Assembly (NCBI GenBank): GCA_022750115.1
Contig: JAKIWI010000005.1
Location: 62,001 to 126,000, forward strand
DNA length: 64,000 nucleotides
Reading direction: 5' to 3'
DNA from: Thermoplasmata archaeon
Lineage (GTDB): Archaea > Thermoplasmatota > Thermoplasmata > Lutacidiplasmatales > UBA184
Of this stretch, positions 24,190 to 31,968 are shown in pieces. Position 1 is the stretch's first letter. Every line of letters starts with the position of its first letter. A program made the translations under genes and the position numbers. Under the pieces are notes generated by a model. The model saw nothing but the letters and a program-made list of their open reading frames with translations. It was not told the origin of the DNA and searched no databases.

Positions 24190-25737
24190 ATGAGCGGGCG
24201 ATCGAGACGGTTCGGCATGGGCCTGGGGACGATTGGGGCGATCGCCGCGGTCCTCCTGCTGTTGCCGGTGTCGGCGGTGGGTTCGCTCCACGCGAACACG
24301 GGTGCGACAGTCGGTGAAAAGCGCGGAGCCCTCTCCGAGGTCGGGCGAGCGGTCCTCGACACCGGGCGCGCTCCCGGCGGCTACCGCGCCGGGCTCTTGG
24401 GCACCGCGTCGATCTCGGCGAACGGCGCGACGGGTCCCTCGCCGGCGGTCATACCCTCGTCCGGCCTCGTCGCCGCGATCGGGCGCAACCCCACCAGCCC
24501 CCGCGTGCTCGGGAGCTTTGCCGGCGTGAACCAAGCGACCGCGGGGTTCGCCCCACCGGACCCCCAGGTCGGACAAGGGGGAGCCTACGTGTTCGAGTTG
24601 GTCGACGAGTTCGGGAAGATCACCTCGACCAACGGCGCGACCGTCTTTGCGAACTTCACGACCCCGTCGTTCTTCGGCCTCCCGTCGACGGACAACGTCA
24701 ACACGGGTCAGGTGATGTACGACACCCTGTCGCACCGGTGGATCGTGGCGGCCGATGACACGACCACGAACGTGGAGTATTACGACGTCTCGAAGGGCTC
24801 CTCGCCCGTCGGAGCCTGGTGGGCGTACTACGTCATCGCCTACTTTTCCGGCGGAGCGGCCCAGTACATGAACCAACCAATCTGGGGCGTCAGCCAAACG
24901 ATGCTCGCGATGGGGACGAACCAGTACAACACCACGACCTCTGCGGGCTATGGGGCGCTGCTGACGGTGGTCAACAAGGTCAAGGCCGAGAACGGGCACG
25001 TCGCCATCCAGGTTCTGGGCTACAGCGGGCTTTACTCGATCTACCCGGCGCGGGACACCTCGAACAACGGTTCCGGGCCCGACGTGCTCTACGCGGCCAA
25101 CACGGGCGGGGGAACGACCGCCTTGACGGTCTACGGGGTCAGTGGAACGGTCGGTTCGCTCTCCGTTTCCACGATCGCGTACGCGATCGCATTCACCGGC
25201 ACCCCTCCCGCCGCCAAACAAGCCGGGACCACGACGCGGATCAGCACCGGAGACGGTCGCGTCCTGAGCCTCAGCTGGTCGGGACTGGGGGTTCTCTGGG
25301 TGGCGTCCCAGAGCGCCTGTCGGCCCCACGGGGACGCCACGATCCGCTCGTGCATTCGCGTCGACGCCGTCGACACGGGCGTGAACCGGCTGTTGCAGGA
25401 CAACGACACCGCCGTCGCCGGGTTGTACCTCTACTTCGGCGCGCTCACCGCACTGAGGGCCATCGGGTCCGGCTATCTGATGGTCGTCGGATACTCGGGA
25501 TCGCTCACCTATCCGAGCATCGCCGTCACCGGGCAGAACTCCTCGGACCCGTTCGGAGGCTTCCGCGGCCCGATCCCGGCGTTCAATGGCGCGTCGTACG
25601 ATACGCTCGGGCGGTACGGATATTTCTCCGGGGCCCAGCTAACGATGATCGGCGCGAAGGCCACGGCCTGGGGCGCCTCGGAATCCGACGACTCTTCGGG
25701 ATGGACGACGGAGGTCGTCCACTTCTCGTTTTACTGA
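24190..25737 (+). CDS. Secreted protein of unknown function, probable beta-propeller
   Basis: This 515-residue protein has a signal peptide (basic RSRR start, hydrophobic core GTIGAIAAVLLLLPVSAVGS). No transmembrane anchor is seen at the C-terminus, so it is probably secreted. The mature part is rich in Gly, Ser, Thr and aromatic residues. It has strand-like repeats such as GQVMYDTLSHRWIVAADDT, QTMLAMGTNQYNTTT, and GRVLSLSWSGLGVLWVASQ that suggest a beta-propeller. Two cysteines (SACRPHG and RSCIRV) could form a disulfide. GGAAGGAG lies 4 bases before the ATG. I do not recognise the family. Several Asn-X-Ser/Thr sites make glycosylation possible. It resembles in composition the giant surface protein at the right end. 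Confidence 0.7.
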   Translation: MSGRSRRFGMGLGTIGAIAAVLLLLPVSAVGSLHANTGATVGEKRGALSEVGRAVLDTGRAPGGYRAGLLGTASISANGATGPSPAVIPSSGLVAAIGRNPTSPRVLGSFAGVNQATAGFAPPDPQVGQGGAYVFELVDEFGKITSTNGATVFANFTTPSFFGLPSTDNVNTGQVMYDTLSHRWIVAADDTTTNVEYYDVSKGSSPVGAWWAYYVIAYFSGGAAQYMNQPIWGVSQTMLAMGTNQYNTTTSAGYGALLTVVNKVKAENGHVAIQVLGYSGLYSIYPARDTSNNGSGPDVLYAANTGGGTTALTVYGVSGTVGSLSVSTIAYAIAFTGTPPAAKQAGTTTRISTGDGRVLSLSWSGLGVLWVASQSACRPHGDATIRSCIRVDAVDTGVNRLLQDNDTAVAGLYLYFGALTALRAIGSGYLMVVGYSGSLTYPSIAVTGQNSSDPFGGFRGPIPAFNGASYDTLGRYGYFSGAQLTMIGAKATAWGASESDDSSGWTTEVVHFSFY

Positions 25738-25829
25738 GCTCGCCGCTCCACGAACGCGGAACCGTTTCTGCTCGTCCTGGGGGGCACCCGAGAGTCCCAG
25801 CAGGGCGGCGCCTCCCTTGCGCGGCGAAT

Positions 25830-26516
25830 CTAGGCGGGGGAACTCTCGTCCGCCAGGCCGTCGCCGATCAGGTCGCCCAGCCTGGCCGCGAAGGAGATCG
25901 GGTTCACTTGCGGCACGAGCTCGACCAACGTCGTGAGCATCGGTTCGGAGAACGCCGGAGCGAGCCCGAACAACGCCTCGAGGCGCTGGCGGTCGAGAGT
26001 GAGCGGAACGACCCCGTGGTGGAGGACCGCCTTCTGGGTCGCGTGTTGGGCCGCGCCGCCGAGGACTTTTCCATGGCTCACCAGCGCGAGACCGCGGGCG
26101 CCGAGGAAGCAGAACTCCTCCGACAACCCGAGCGCCGGCCCCCACGCCGCCTCAACGCCGAACGTCGCGAGCGTCCGGACGATGCCCGCGCCGAGTCGCG
26201 CATAGGCATGGACGAAGTCCCGGCCGACCCGCGGGTCGTCGCGGGGGAGCACGATCGACCAGACGACGTCGCCGTCGCCGAGCAGGACACCGCTGCCGCC
26301 CGTATTCCGCCGCAGGACCGGGAGGCCGAGCGCCCGCGCCTTGCGGGCTGGAGCCACGTTCGACGACTGACCCACGCCCAGCGAGAGGGCCGGCGACGAA
26401 AGTCGGGCGACGCGGACGAGGGGCGTGCCCTCGGCGAGGGCGGCCTCGTCGCGCGCGATCGTCTCCGCGGGCTCCAGAAGGCCGTCGTCGACCAGCTCGA
26501 CGGCGGGGATTCCCAC
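25830..26516 (-). CDS. lplA: Lipoate-protein ligase A, catalytic domain
   Basis: This 228-residue protein has the biotin/lipoate ligase fold. Family motifs are LSLGVGQSSNV, the lipoyl-AMP loop RRNTGGSGVLLGDGDVVWS (the usual histidine after the glycine loop is Leu here) and SHGKVLGGAAQ with the conserved lysine. In Thermoplasma the enzyme is split into LplA and a separate C-terminal partner, and the short length here fits that type; no partner gene is adjacent. Lipoate is needed by 2-oxoacid dehydrogenases and the glycine cleavage system. The start MGIPAVELVDDGLLEP is the ATG at 26516. Confidence 0.8.
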   Translation of the reverse strand: MGIPAVELVDDGLLEPAETIARDEAALAEGTPLVRVARLSSPALSLGVGQSSNVAPARKARALGLPVLRRNTGGSGVLLGDGDVVWSIVLPRDDPRVGRDFVHAYARLGAGIVRTLATFGVEAAWGPALGLSEEFCFLGARGLALVSHGKVLGGAAQHATQKAVLHHGVVPLTLDRQRLEALFGLAPAFSEPMLTTLVELVPQVNPISFAARLGDLIGDGLADESSPA

Positions 26517-26590
26517 GACGATGCTACCCCGTCCCGGCGGAAAAGCGCGACCCCCGCAAACGAAAAGGCACGACGGCCGCTGCCCACGTC

Positions 26591-27142
26591 GTGGCCGAAC
26601 TCGGGACGTTCTCGTTGCGACCGGGCGATGCCGCTCCGGACTTCGCGCTCCCGGGCGTCGACGGTCGGACCTACTCTCTTGCGGACTTCCGCGAGGCCCG
26701 GCTCCTCGTGGTCACGTTCTGGTGCAACCATTGCCCGTACGTCCAGGCGTGGGAGACCCGCGCCATCGCGCTCGCCCAGGAGTACGCTCCGAAGGGCGTG
26801 CGCTTCGTGATGGTCAACGCGAACGACGACCGGGCGTACCCCGATGACTCGTTCGACCGGATGAAGGCCCGCGCCGTCCAGAAGCACTACCCGTTCCCCT
26901 ACCTCCGAGACGAGAGCCAAGCCACGGCCCGGTCGTACGGGGCGCTCGTGACACCGCACCCGATGCTGTTCGGCCCCGACCGACGACTTCTGTTCCAGGG
27001 TCGGATCGACGACCATCACGAAGACCCGTCCCGAGTCCACGCCCACTACCTGGCCGACGCGATCGATGCCGCGCTCGCGGGTCGCCCCGTTCGGCCGGCC
27101 GAGCGCCCCGTGCTGGGCTGCTCGGTCAAGTGGAAGGCGTAG
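26591..27142 (+). CDS. Thioredoxin-fold redoxin/AhpC-TSA family protein
   Basis: This 183-residue thioredoxin-like protein starts with the redoxin signature PGDAAPDFALPGVDGRTYSL and has the active-site stretch FWCNHCPYVQAWE (CNHC, a CXXC motif). The later part contains VMVNANDDRAYPDDSFDRM, TPHPMLFGPDRRLLFQGRID, and a C-terminal CSVKWK cysteine. No signal peptide is present, so it acts in the cytosol. The family includes disulfide oxidoreductases and peroxiredoxin relatives, and the specific substrate is unknown. The GTG start at 26591 is 75 bp from the divergent LplA gene. The 3' end overlaps the convergent Nop5 gene by 17 bp. Confidence 0.8.
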   Translation: MAELGTFSLRPGDAAPDFALPGVDGRTYSLADFREARLLVVTFWCNHCPYVQAWETRAIALAQEYAPKGVRFVMVNANDDRAYPDDSFDRMKARAVQKHYPFPYLRDESQATARSYGALVTPHPMLFGPDRRLLFQGRIDDHHEDPSRVHAHYLADAIDAALAGRPVRPAERPVLGCSVKWKA

Positions 27143-28199
27143 GGTCGCGGCCGCCGCGCGGACGGCGGTGCTCCCGCGACGGGATCTTGCGGACGTCCGC
27201 CGCCCGCGAGGCGTAGGCGGCCGCGAGCGCCGGCAGGTTCGGAGAGCCCTGGACGTCCCGGCGGGCGGCGATGGCCGCCTTCCCCGCGAGGGCGCGCGCG
27301 AGCTTCCCTCGGAGCCGCTTCGGCGCGCCCTGGATGGTGGGATGGAGGAACAGGAGCCCGTGGCGCGGCGGCGGCGCCCGTCCGCGGAGGTGCTCGAAGA
27401 ACGCCCGCTCGGCCCCGAGGACCTGGATGGTGCTCGCGGGGAGCCGACCGAGCCGCTCCAGTCCCCCGGCCTGCGCGATCATTCGAGCGGCGAGTAGCGG
27501 TCCGAGGAGGGCGGCCAGGTTCGGCGCGCGGCGGGGCACCGCGGCCTCGAGCGATCGCTCGAGGGCGCCCCGGTTCTCCTCGGCCGCCAGGTAGAGCGCC
27601 GCGAGGCCCCGTCGGCTCGCCTCCAGCGCGGGGTCGAGACCGGGCAATCGGTCGACGGGTTCGGCCGAGTCCTCGGCCTCCCCGGCCAACTCGCGGGCGA
27701 TCGCCCGAACCCGCTCCGTCGGCACCTCGGGGAGCCGGGGGGAATCGCGTCCCGCCCAGCTGACGAGCCGCTCGCCGATCAGGTTGATCGTCCGGTCGAG
27801 GTCCTCCATCGCCCGGACCGCCTCCTCGAGGTGGACCGCCGGGTCCCACGCGTCCCGCAGCGCGCGGTCGGCCGCATCGAGAAGAGCCTCGCGGAGCAGA
27901 CGGCCGGCCACCGCCGGGCGGAAGGTCGAGAGGTCGGGGTACGGACCCGGGTGATCATCGATCGCGACCCCGAGCGCCTCGAGGCGTCGGTCGGTCGAGA
28001 CGAGGTGACCGACCGCGTCGGTGCGGACGATCTCCTCCTCCTCGCTCGAGGTGGAGCCCGTCCGCCGGAGCCGAAGTCGGTTCGCGAGACCCTCCGGGTC
28101 GTCGGGGAAGATCGCACTGCGGACGACGGCGCCGTCCTCCACGATGAACGCCCCGAACCAGGTCGTCACGACCTCGCGCTTCGCTCCCCCCGCTGGCAT
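27126..28199 (-). CDS. nop5: C/D box RNP core protein Nop5 (Nop56/58 homologue)
   Basis: Nop5 bridges L7Ae and fibrillarin in the archaeal box C/D RNP that methylates rRNA 2'-hydroxyls. The 357-residue protein starts MPAGGAKREVVTTWFGAFIV. It has the N-terminal fibrillarin-binding part, a coiled-coil region (HLEEAVRAMEDLDRTINLIG to RVRAIARELAGE) and the Nop domain with PNLAALLGPLLAARMIAQAG, STIQVLGAERAFFEHLRGRA and PKRLRGKLARALAGK. A basic tail ends it. The ATG overlaps the SDR stop as TGATG. Fibrillarin, normally its neighbour, is not in this window, so the usual fibrillarin-nop5 operon is broken up. Confidence 0.9.
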   Translation of the reverse strand: MPAGGAKREVVTTWFGAFIVEDGAVVRSAIFPDDPEGLANRLRLRRTGSTSSEEEEIVRTDAVGHLVSTDRRLEALGVAIDDHPGPYPDLSTFRPAVAGRLLREALLDAADRALRDAWDPAVHLEEAVRAMEDLDRTINLIGERLVSWAGRDSPRLPEVPTERVRAIARELAGEAEDSAEPVDRLPGLDPALEASRRGLAALYLAAEENRGALERSLEAAVPRRAPNLAALLGPLLAARMIAQAGGLERLGRLPASTIQVLGAERAFFEHLRGRAPPPRHGLLFLHPTIQGAPKRLRGKLARALAGKAAIAARRDVQGSPNLPALAAAYASRAADVRKIPSREHRRPRGGRDPTPST

Positions 28200-28927
28200 C
28201 AATCGCTCCGTAGGCCGCCGTTGACGTGGAGGGTGGCGCCGGTCACGTACGAGGCCGCCGGCGAGGCGAGGAACGCGATCGCCTCGGCCACTTCGGATGC
28301 GCTGCCGACGCGGCCCAGGGGGACCGAGCGAGCGCGTTCGATCCGTTTCGCGGGCGAGTCCGAAGCGAGGATCGAGGTGTCGATCGAGCCCGGCGCGACG
28401 ACATTGACGGTGATCGTCGGAGCGAGCTCCTTCGCGAGCGACCGGGCCAGGCCCAGCACCGCGGACTTCGCGCTGGCGTAGTGCGCCCCATGCGAGGACC
28501 CGGCGAACGCGAGGACGCTCGACACGAACACCACGCGGCCCGCCGGCGAGCGCTGCAGCAACGGCAGGAGCTCGCGTGTGAGGGCGAACGGCGCGAACAC
28601 GTGGAGTTGGAAGCATTCCTGAAGCGCCGCATCGGTGACCGACCGGAACGGGATCCGGTCGTACGTCCCGGCATTGAGGACGAGGACGTCGAGCGAATCC
28701 CACCGTTCGCGGAGCGCCTCGGCGACCGCGCGGACCCCATCGGCCTCGCTCAGGTCCCCCATCACGACGAACCCCTCTCGGTTGGCGCTGCGTCCGCCGG
28801 CCGCGACGCGCTCGGCGAGCGCGCGGTGGCGGTGCGCGTGGACGGCCACGTCCATTCCCGCCGAGAACAACGCGTGGGCCGTGGCCGCTCCGATGCCCCG
28901 GCTCCCCCCGGTGACGAGGGCCCGCAC
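28199..28927 (-). CDS. Short-chain dehydrogenase/reductase (FabG-like)
   Basis: This 242-residue classical SDR binds NAD(P) through TGGSRGIGAATAHAL. NAG in LVLNAGTYD, the catalytic Ser of VFVSSVLAF, and Tyr/Lys in HYASAKSAVLGLA complete the active site. The C-terminal GRVGSASEVAEAIAFLAS and GATLHVNGGL are typical of 3-oxoacyl-carrier-protein-reductase-like members. The charged pattern after the second strand (AHRHRALA) suggests NADP. The substrate is unknown. It is divergent from enoyl-CoA hydratase, so 3-hydroxyacyl-CoA oxidation is one possibility. It is translationally coupled with nop5 downstream. Confidence 0.85.
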   Translation of the reverse strand: MRALVTGGSRGIGAATAHALFSAGMDVAVHAHRHRALAERVAAGGRSANREGFVVMGDLSEADGVRAVAEALRERWDSLDVLVLNAGTYDRIPFRSVTDAALQECFQLHVFAPFALTRELLPLLQRSPAGRVVFVSSVLAFAGSSHGAHYASAKSAVLGLARSLAKELAPTITVNVVAPGSIDTSILASDSPAKRIERARSVPLGRVGSASEVAEAIAFLASPAASYVTGATLHVNGGLRSD

Positions 28928-28988
28928 AACGCTGCGGACGCGAGGCGCCGCATAACCCCGCCGACCGGACCCCTCTCGCCGCGCGTCG

Positions 28989-28995
28989 TAAATAT
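28989..28995 (+). promoter_or_regulatory. TATA box of the enoyl-CoA hydratase gene
   Basis: TAAATAT is centred 25 bp upstream of the ATG at 29017, the spacing of a leaderless archaeal promoter. Confidence 0.65.
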
Positions 28996-29016
28996 CGGGG
29001 ACCCGGTCGGCGCACC

Positions 29017-29877
29017 ATGTCGGAGACCCCTCCCCCCCTGGTCCGTCTCGAGCGCCGTGGCGCGGTGGCCCTACTGACCCTCGACTCGCCCCCGGTGAAC
29101 GTCCTCAGCGCGCCGGTGCTCGACGCACTCGTTCGGCGTCTCGAGGAGGTCCGCGTCGACGGCTCGGTTAGGGCGGTCGTCCTCGCGAGCGCTTCCCCGA
29201 AGGCGTTCGCCGCTGGGGCGAACATCCGGGAGATGGCGCCGCTCACGCCCGCCGAGGCCCGGGCCCATGGCGCTCGCGGCCAGGGTGCGACCACGGCGAT
29301 CGAACGGCTACCGATGCCGGTGATCGCGGCGGTGCACGGAGTGTGCCTCGGCGGCGGGTGCGAGATCGTGCTCGCCTGCGACTTCATCCTCGCGAGCGCC
29401 GACGCCACGTTCGGCCAGCCGGAAGTGAACCTCGGTGTCATGCCCGGATGGGGCGGCACCCAACGACTTCCACGGCGGGTCGGGGCCGCTCAGGCCCGGT
29501 ACTGGATCTACACCGGCCGGGCGGTGACGGCGCAGGAGGCGGCGGATCAGGGCCTCGTCCTGCGGGTCGTGCCGCGCGAGGCGTTGCTCGACCAAGCGCT
29601 CGCGCTCGCCGAAGAGCTCGCGGGGAAGCCGGCCGACGCGCTCGCGGCCGCGAAGTACTCCGTCCAGCTCGCAATCGACCGCGGACTCCCTCTCGGGCTC
29701 GCCTACGAGCTGCGGCGCTGGGAGGCGCTGTTCGCGACCGCGGACCAGAAGGAGGGGATGCGTGCGTTCCTGGAGAAGCGCGCGTGGACCCCGTCGCCGC
29801 GAGACCCGTCCTCCCCTACCGCGACGGTCGGCGAAGCCGACCCGCCTCCCTCGGCGAGCGGAAGACGGAAAAGCTGA
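29017..29877 (+). CDS. Enoyl-CoA hydratase/isomerase family protein
   Basis: This 286-residue crotonase-fold enzyme hydrates 2-enoyl-CoA or acts on related acyl-CoAs. The first oxyanion loop is AFAAGANIREM, and the second is GVCLGGGCEIVLACDFILAS. FGQPEVNLGVMPGWGGTQRL supplies the catalytic Glu and the GGTQRL motif. RAVTAQEAADQGLVLRVVP is the usual C-terminal helix region. A hydrophilic tail of about 30 residues extends beyond the normal family end. It may belong to amino-acid or fatty-acid breakdown together with the SDR next door and MmsA at 57-58.6 kb. The exact acyl-CoA is unknown. Confidence 0.87.
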   Translation: MSETPPPLVRLERRGAVALLTLDSPPVNVLSAPVLDALVRRLEEVRVDGSVRAVVLASASPKAFAAGANIREMAPLTPAEARAHGARGQGATTAIERLPMPVIAAVHGVCLGGGCEIVLACDFILASADATFGQPEVNLGVMPGWGGTQRLPRRVGAAQARYWIYTGRAVTAQEAADQGLVLRVVPREALLDQALALAEELAGKPADALAAAKYSVQLAIDRGLPLGLAYELRRWEALFATADQKEGMRAFLEKRAWTPSPRDPSSPTATVGEADPPPSASGRRKS

Positions 29878-29898
29878 GGCGACTCCCCCGCCCTCAGT

Positions 29899-29971
29899 GC
29901 CGCGGTGGCTCAGCTGGCAGAGCGGCTCCTTGGTAAGGAGCAGGTCGAGGGTTCGAACCCCTCCCGCGGCT
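29899..29971 (+). tRNA. tRNA-Thr (anticodon GGT)
   Basis: The acceptor stem GCCGCGG pairs with CCGCGGC, the D arm is GCTC/GAGC, and the anticodon arm is GCTCC-TTGGTAA-GGAGC with anticodon GGT (threonine). The T arm is GAGGG-TTCGAAC-CCCTC. The discriminator is T and no CCA is encoded. No intron is present. The anticodon loop and 3' stem (29930-29940) share 11 identical bases with the right arm of the inverted repeat at 30048-30073. Confidence 0.95.
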
Positions 29972-30047
29972 TCGGATCCCGGCGGGGGCGCGGGGGCCGG
30001 CCCGTGGCTGAGCCCGCCGACCCCCCCCGCAGGGCGATAGGTCCCTG

Positions 30048-30073
30048 AACTCCTTACCTATTGGTAAGGAGTT
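30048..30073. promoter_or_regulatory. Perfect 11-bp inverted repeat before the VapBC-like genes
   Basis: AACTCCTTACC and GGTAAGGAGTT are perfect reverse complements separated by TATT. The repeat ends 6 bp before the antitoxin ATG, the position of an autoregulatory operator bound by the antitoxin. It could also act as an RNA hairpin or an integration remnant, because its right arm contains the tRNA-Thr anticodon-loop sequence TTGGTAAGGAG. Confidence 0.6.
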
Positions 30074-30079
30074 GGCAGG

Positions 30080-30348
30080 ATGGCAAGCGGTGGCGGGACG
30101 ATCGGTCGGAAGGGGCAGGTCACCGTGCACAAGGATGTCCGCGACGCCCCCGGCTCCACCCGGGGGACCGGCTCTTGTTCGACGTCGCGGCGGAAGACCG
30201 CGCGGTCATTCGGAAGGCGCGCCCGTCCCGGCTGACCGAGATCCTGGCCGCGTGGGGCCCCTCGTCGGAGACCGGTATCGAGTATCTGCGGAGAGTTCGC
30301 GACGACTGGGGAGTGCGTGAGCGGCGCCCGCGTACTCGTCGACACTAA
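30080..30348 (+). pseudogene. VapB/AbrB-type antitoxin, frameshifted
   Basis: The ATG at 30080 opens MASGGGTIGRKGQVTVHKDV, the start of a SpoVT/AbrB swapped-hairpin DNA-binding domain. The match then continues in a different frame as LHPGDRLLFDVAAEDRAVIR and on to YLRRVRDDWGVRE, ending at 30348. The frame changes near a C/G run at about 30150-30170 and is consistent with loss of one base. An intact product would be about 88 residues. Either the gene is decayed or the assembly has an error here. The 3' end overlaps the toxin start, as in functional vapBC pairs. Confidence 0.65.
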
Positions 30349-30749
30349 CGTCTTTCTGGCCCCGGGGCCCCACGCGAATCCGGGCATGCGGCTGCGAGAC
30401 GATTGCTGGACGCGGTGGACAACGGCCGGTTGAAGGCGTTGGTTTCCGTGATTTCGCTGTCCGAGTGGCGCGCGCGGGGTTCACCGTCGCCCAGCTCCCG
30501 GCCCTGTGGCCGCCGTTCCTCAGCCCTCTCCGGCCCTCTCGATCGTATTCGATCGAGCCCGCGGACGAGGCGATCGCGCTGCTCGGGGGCGAGCTCCGAG
30601 AATCGACCGACCTCACACTGCCGGACGCCGTAATCCTCGCCACGGCGCAACTGCGGGAGGCGTACGTCGTGGCCACGCGGGACCTCTCCATTCTTCGGAC
30701 GAAGTCGGCGGTGCCGTCGAAACGGCCGGACGACATCGTGCCGAAGTGA
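30317..30749 (+). pseudogene. VapC-type PIN-domain toxin, frameshifted twice
   Basis: A GTG at 30317 starts SGARVLVDTNVFLAPGPHA, the first strand of a PIN nuclease with its catalytic Asp. The domain continues in a second frame as RRLLDAVDNGRLKALVSVIS to LSEW (catalytic Glu), then in a third frame as ARAGFTVAQLPALW and on to LTLPDAVILATAQLREAYVV and ATRDLSIL, ending at 30749. Both changes go in the same direction and would each be explained by one missing base in a G/C run (about 30360-30380 and 30460). All acidic PIN residues are kept. This suggests very recent decay or sequencing error. An intact VapC would cleave tRNA or rRNA. Confidence 0.7.
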
Positions 30750-30848
30750 GCTGACGCGGTCGGAATGATCCGTCCGGGGAGGGTGGGTCCCGGCGGTCCC
30801 GACCCGCGATTACGGCCCCGCAGCGCGGTCGCGACCTGGGGGAGCCGG

Positions 30849-31835
30849 TCAGCCCGGTCCGCCCGTCGGACGGCGGAAGAAACCCGACCTCAGCCGCATT
30901 TCCCCGGTCGAGCGGTCGATCGTGCCGCGAACGCCCAGGGTACGGCCGAAGCCGGCGACTTCGACGATGTACCACCGGACCTCGAACACGTTTCCCTGCT
31001 CCACCGCCTCGCCGGCGTGGGCGCGCATCGCCATCCAGCCGTTGTGTTCCATCGCCGCGGCGTACGTGCGTTCGAGTGCCTCCTGCGGGGTCCGTACCGG
31101 TCCCGACGTGCGAGCGACTTTCGCCACTTCCATCGAGCGAGCGGGGCTTGGCACACTCTCCCCGAACCGGTAGCGCCGGTAGCGGATCCGGTATCGTTCC
31201 GGTGAGTCGTCTTGGTCGAGGAGCATCCAGACCCTCGGGTTCGTCGTCGGAGCGACGTGGGAGTATCCCTCTCGCTTCCGGGCCACGTCGGCCCGCCACC
31301 GGGCCACGCCGCGCATGAGCAGGTACGCCCCGTAGATGGCGCTCAGCAGCCAGGCGGTCTCCACCCAGAGTGTGAACGGCACGGTCCCCCGCTCGAGGCT
31401 GAGCGTGACGAGGGTGACCGAGGTGAGGGTCAGCATCGCGATGTTGATGGCGACGTCAGCATCGAGGCGGAGCTGGCGGAGCGAGAGCGGCAAGAATGGG
31501 GTCACCGCGAAGTGGGTGAACCCGTCGAGGAAGACGTGCGAGAGGCCGCCGATCTCCATCGCGACGAAATAGAGGAACGTCGAGGCGTGGGGAAAGTACG
31601 GCAGGAACGGGAGGAGAAAGCTCCCGGCGACCGCCACGAGCGTCACGCCCAGGATCGAGTGGGTGATGCCGTGGTGCTCGAGCAGGGGGAATCGTCGGGC
31701 GAGCGGGAACAGCAACGCGTCGGCGTCCGGGAGTCCCCCGGCCAACGCCCCGGCGGCGATGTACTGGGGGGAGGCCGGTCCCCAGATCACGAACGAGAGG
31801 AGGTAGGCGAATACGACGTGCGTGAACAGGTCCAT
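30849..31835 (-). CDS. DUF457/YdjM-like membrane protein with C-terminal soluble domain
   Basis: This 328-residue protein starts MDLFTHVVFAYLLSFVI and has the family's His/Asp motifs in membrane context: GGLPDADALLFPLARR, LEHHGITHSILG, and GGLSHVFLDGFTHFAVTPF. This pattern belongs to the LexA-binding/putative metal-dependent hydrolase family (DUF457, YdjM). About five membrane spans fill the first 190 residues. The last 130 residues form a soluble basic domain that is longer than in typical YdjM proteins and has a strand-rich end (VFEVRWYIVEVAGF, GTIDRSTGEMRL). Function is unknown; a phosphatase-like hydrolytic role has been suggested for the family. It is convergent with the broken toxin gene. 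Confidence 0.75.
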   Translation of the reverse strand: MDLFTHVVFAYLLSFVIWGPASPQYIAAGALAGGLPDADALLFPLARRFPLLEHHGITHSILGVTLVAVAGSFLLPFLPYFPHASTFLYFVAMEIGGLSHVFLDGFTHFAVTPFLPLSLRQLRLDADVAINIAMLTLTSVTLVTLSLERGTVPFTLWVETAWLLSAIYGAYLLMRGVARWRADVARKREGYSHVAPTTNPRVWMLLDQDDSPERYRIRYRRYRFGESVPSPARSMEVAKVARTSGPVRTPQEALERTYAAAMEHNGWMAMRAHAGEAVEQGNVFEVRWYIVEVAGFGRTLGVRGTIDRSTGEMRLRSGFFRRPTGGPG

Positions 31836-31968
31836 TCTGTCGTGGCCCTCCCGGGCCGACCGAAGCGCTCCTCCTCGTCACAGAGTCGACTAGAATAGCG
31901 AGGCGGTGCCGAGCGGCGCACGCGCGCCGCGGAGGGATCGGCGGCCGCTGCGAGCGAGTCGATCGCCG

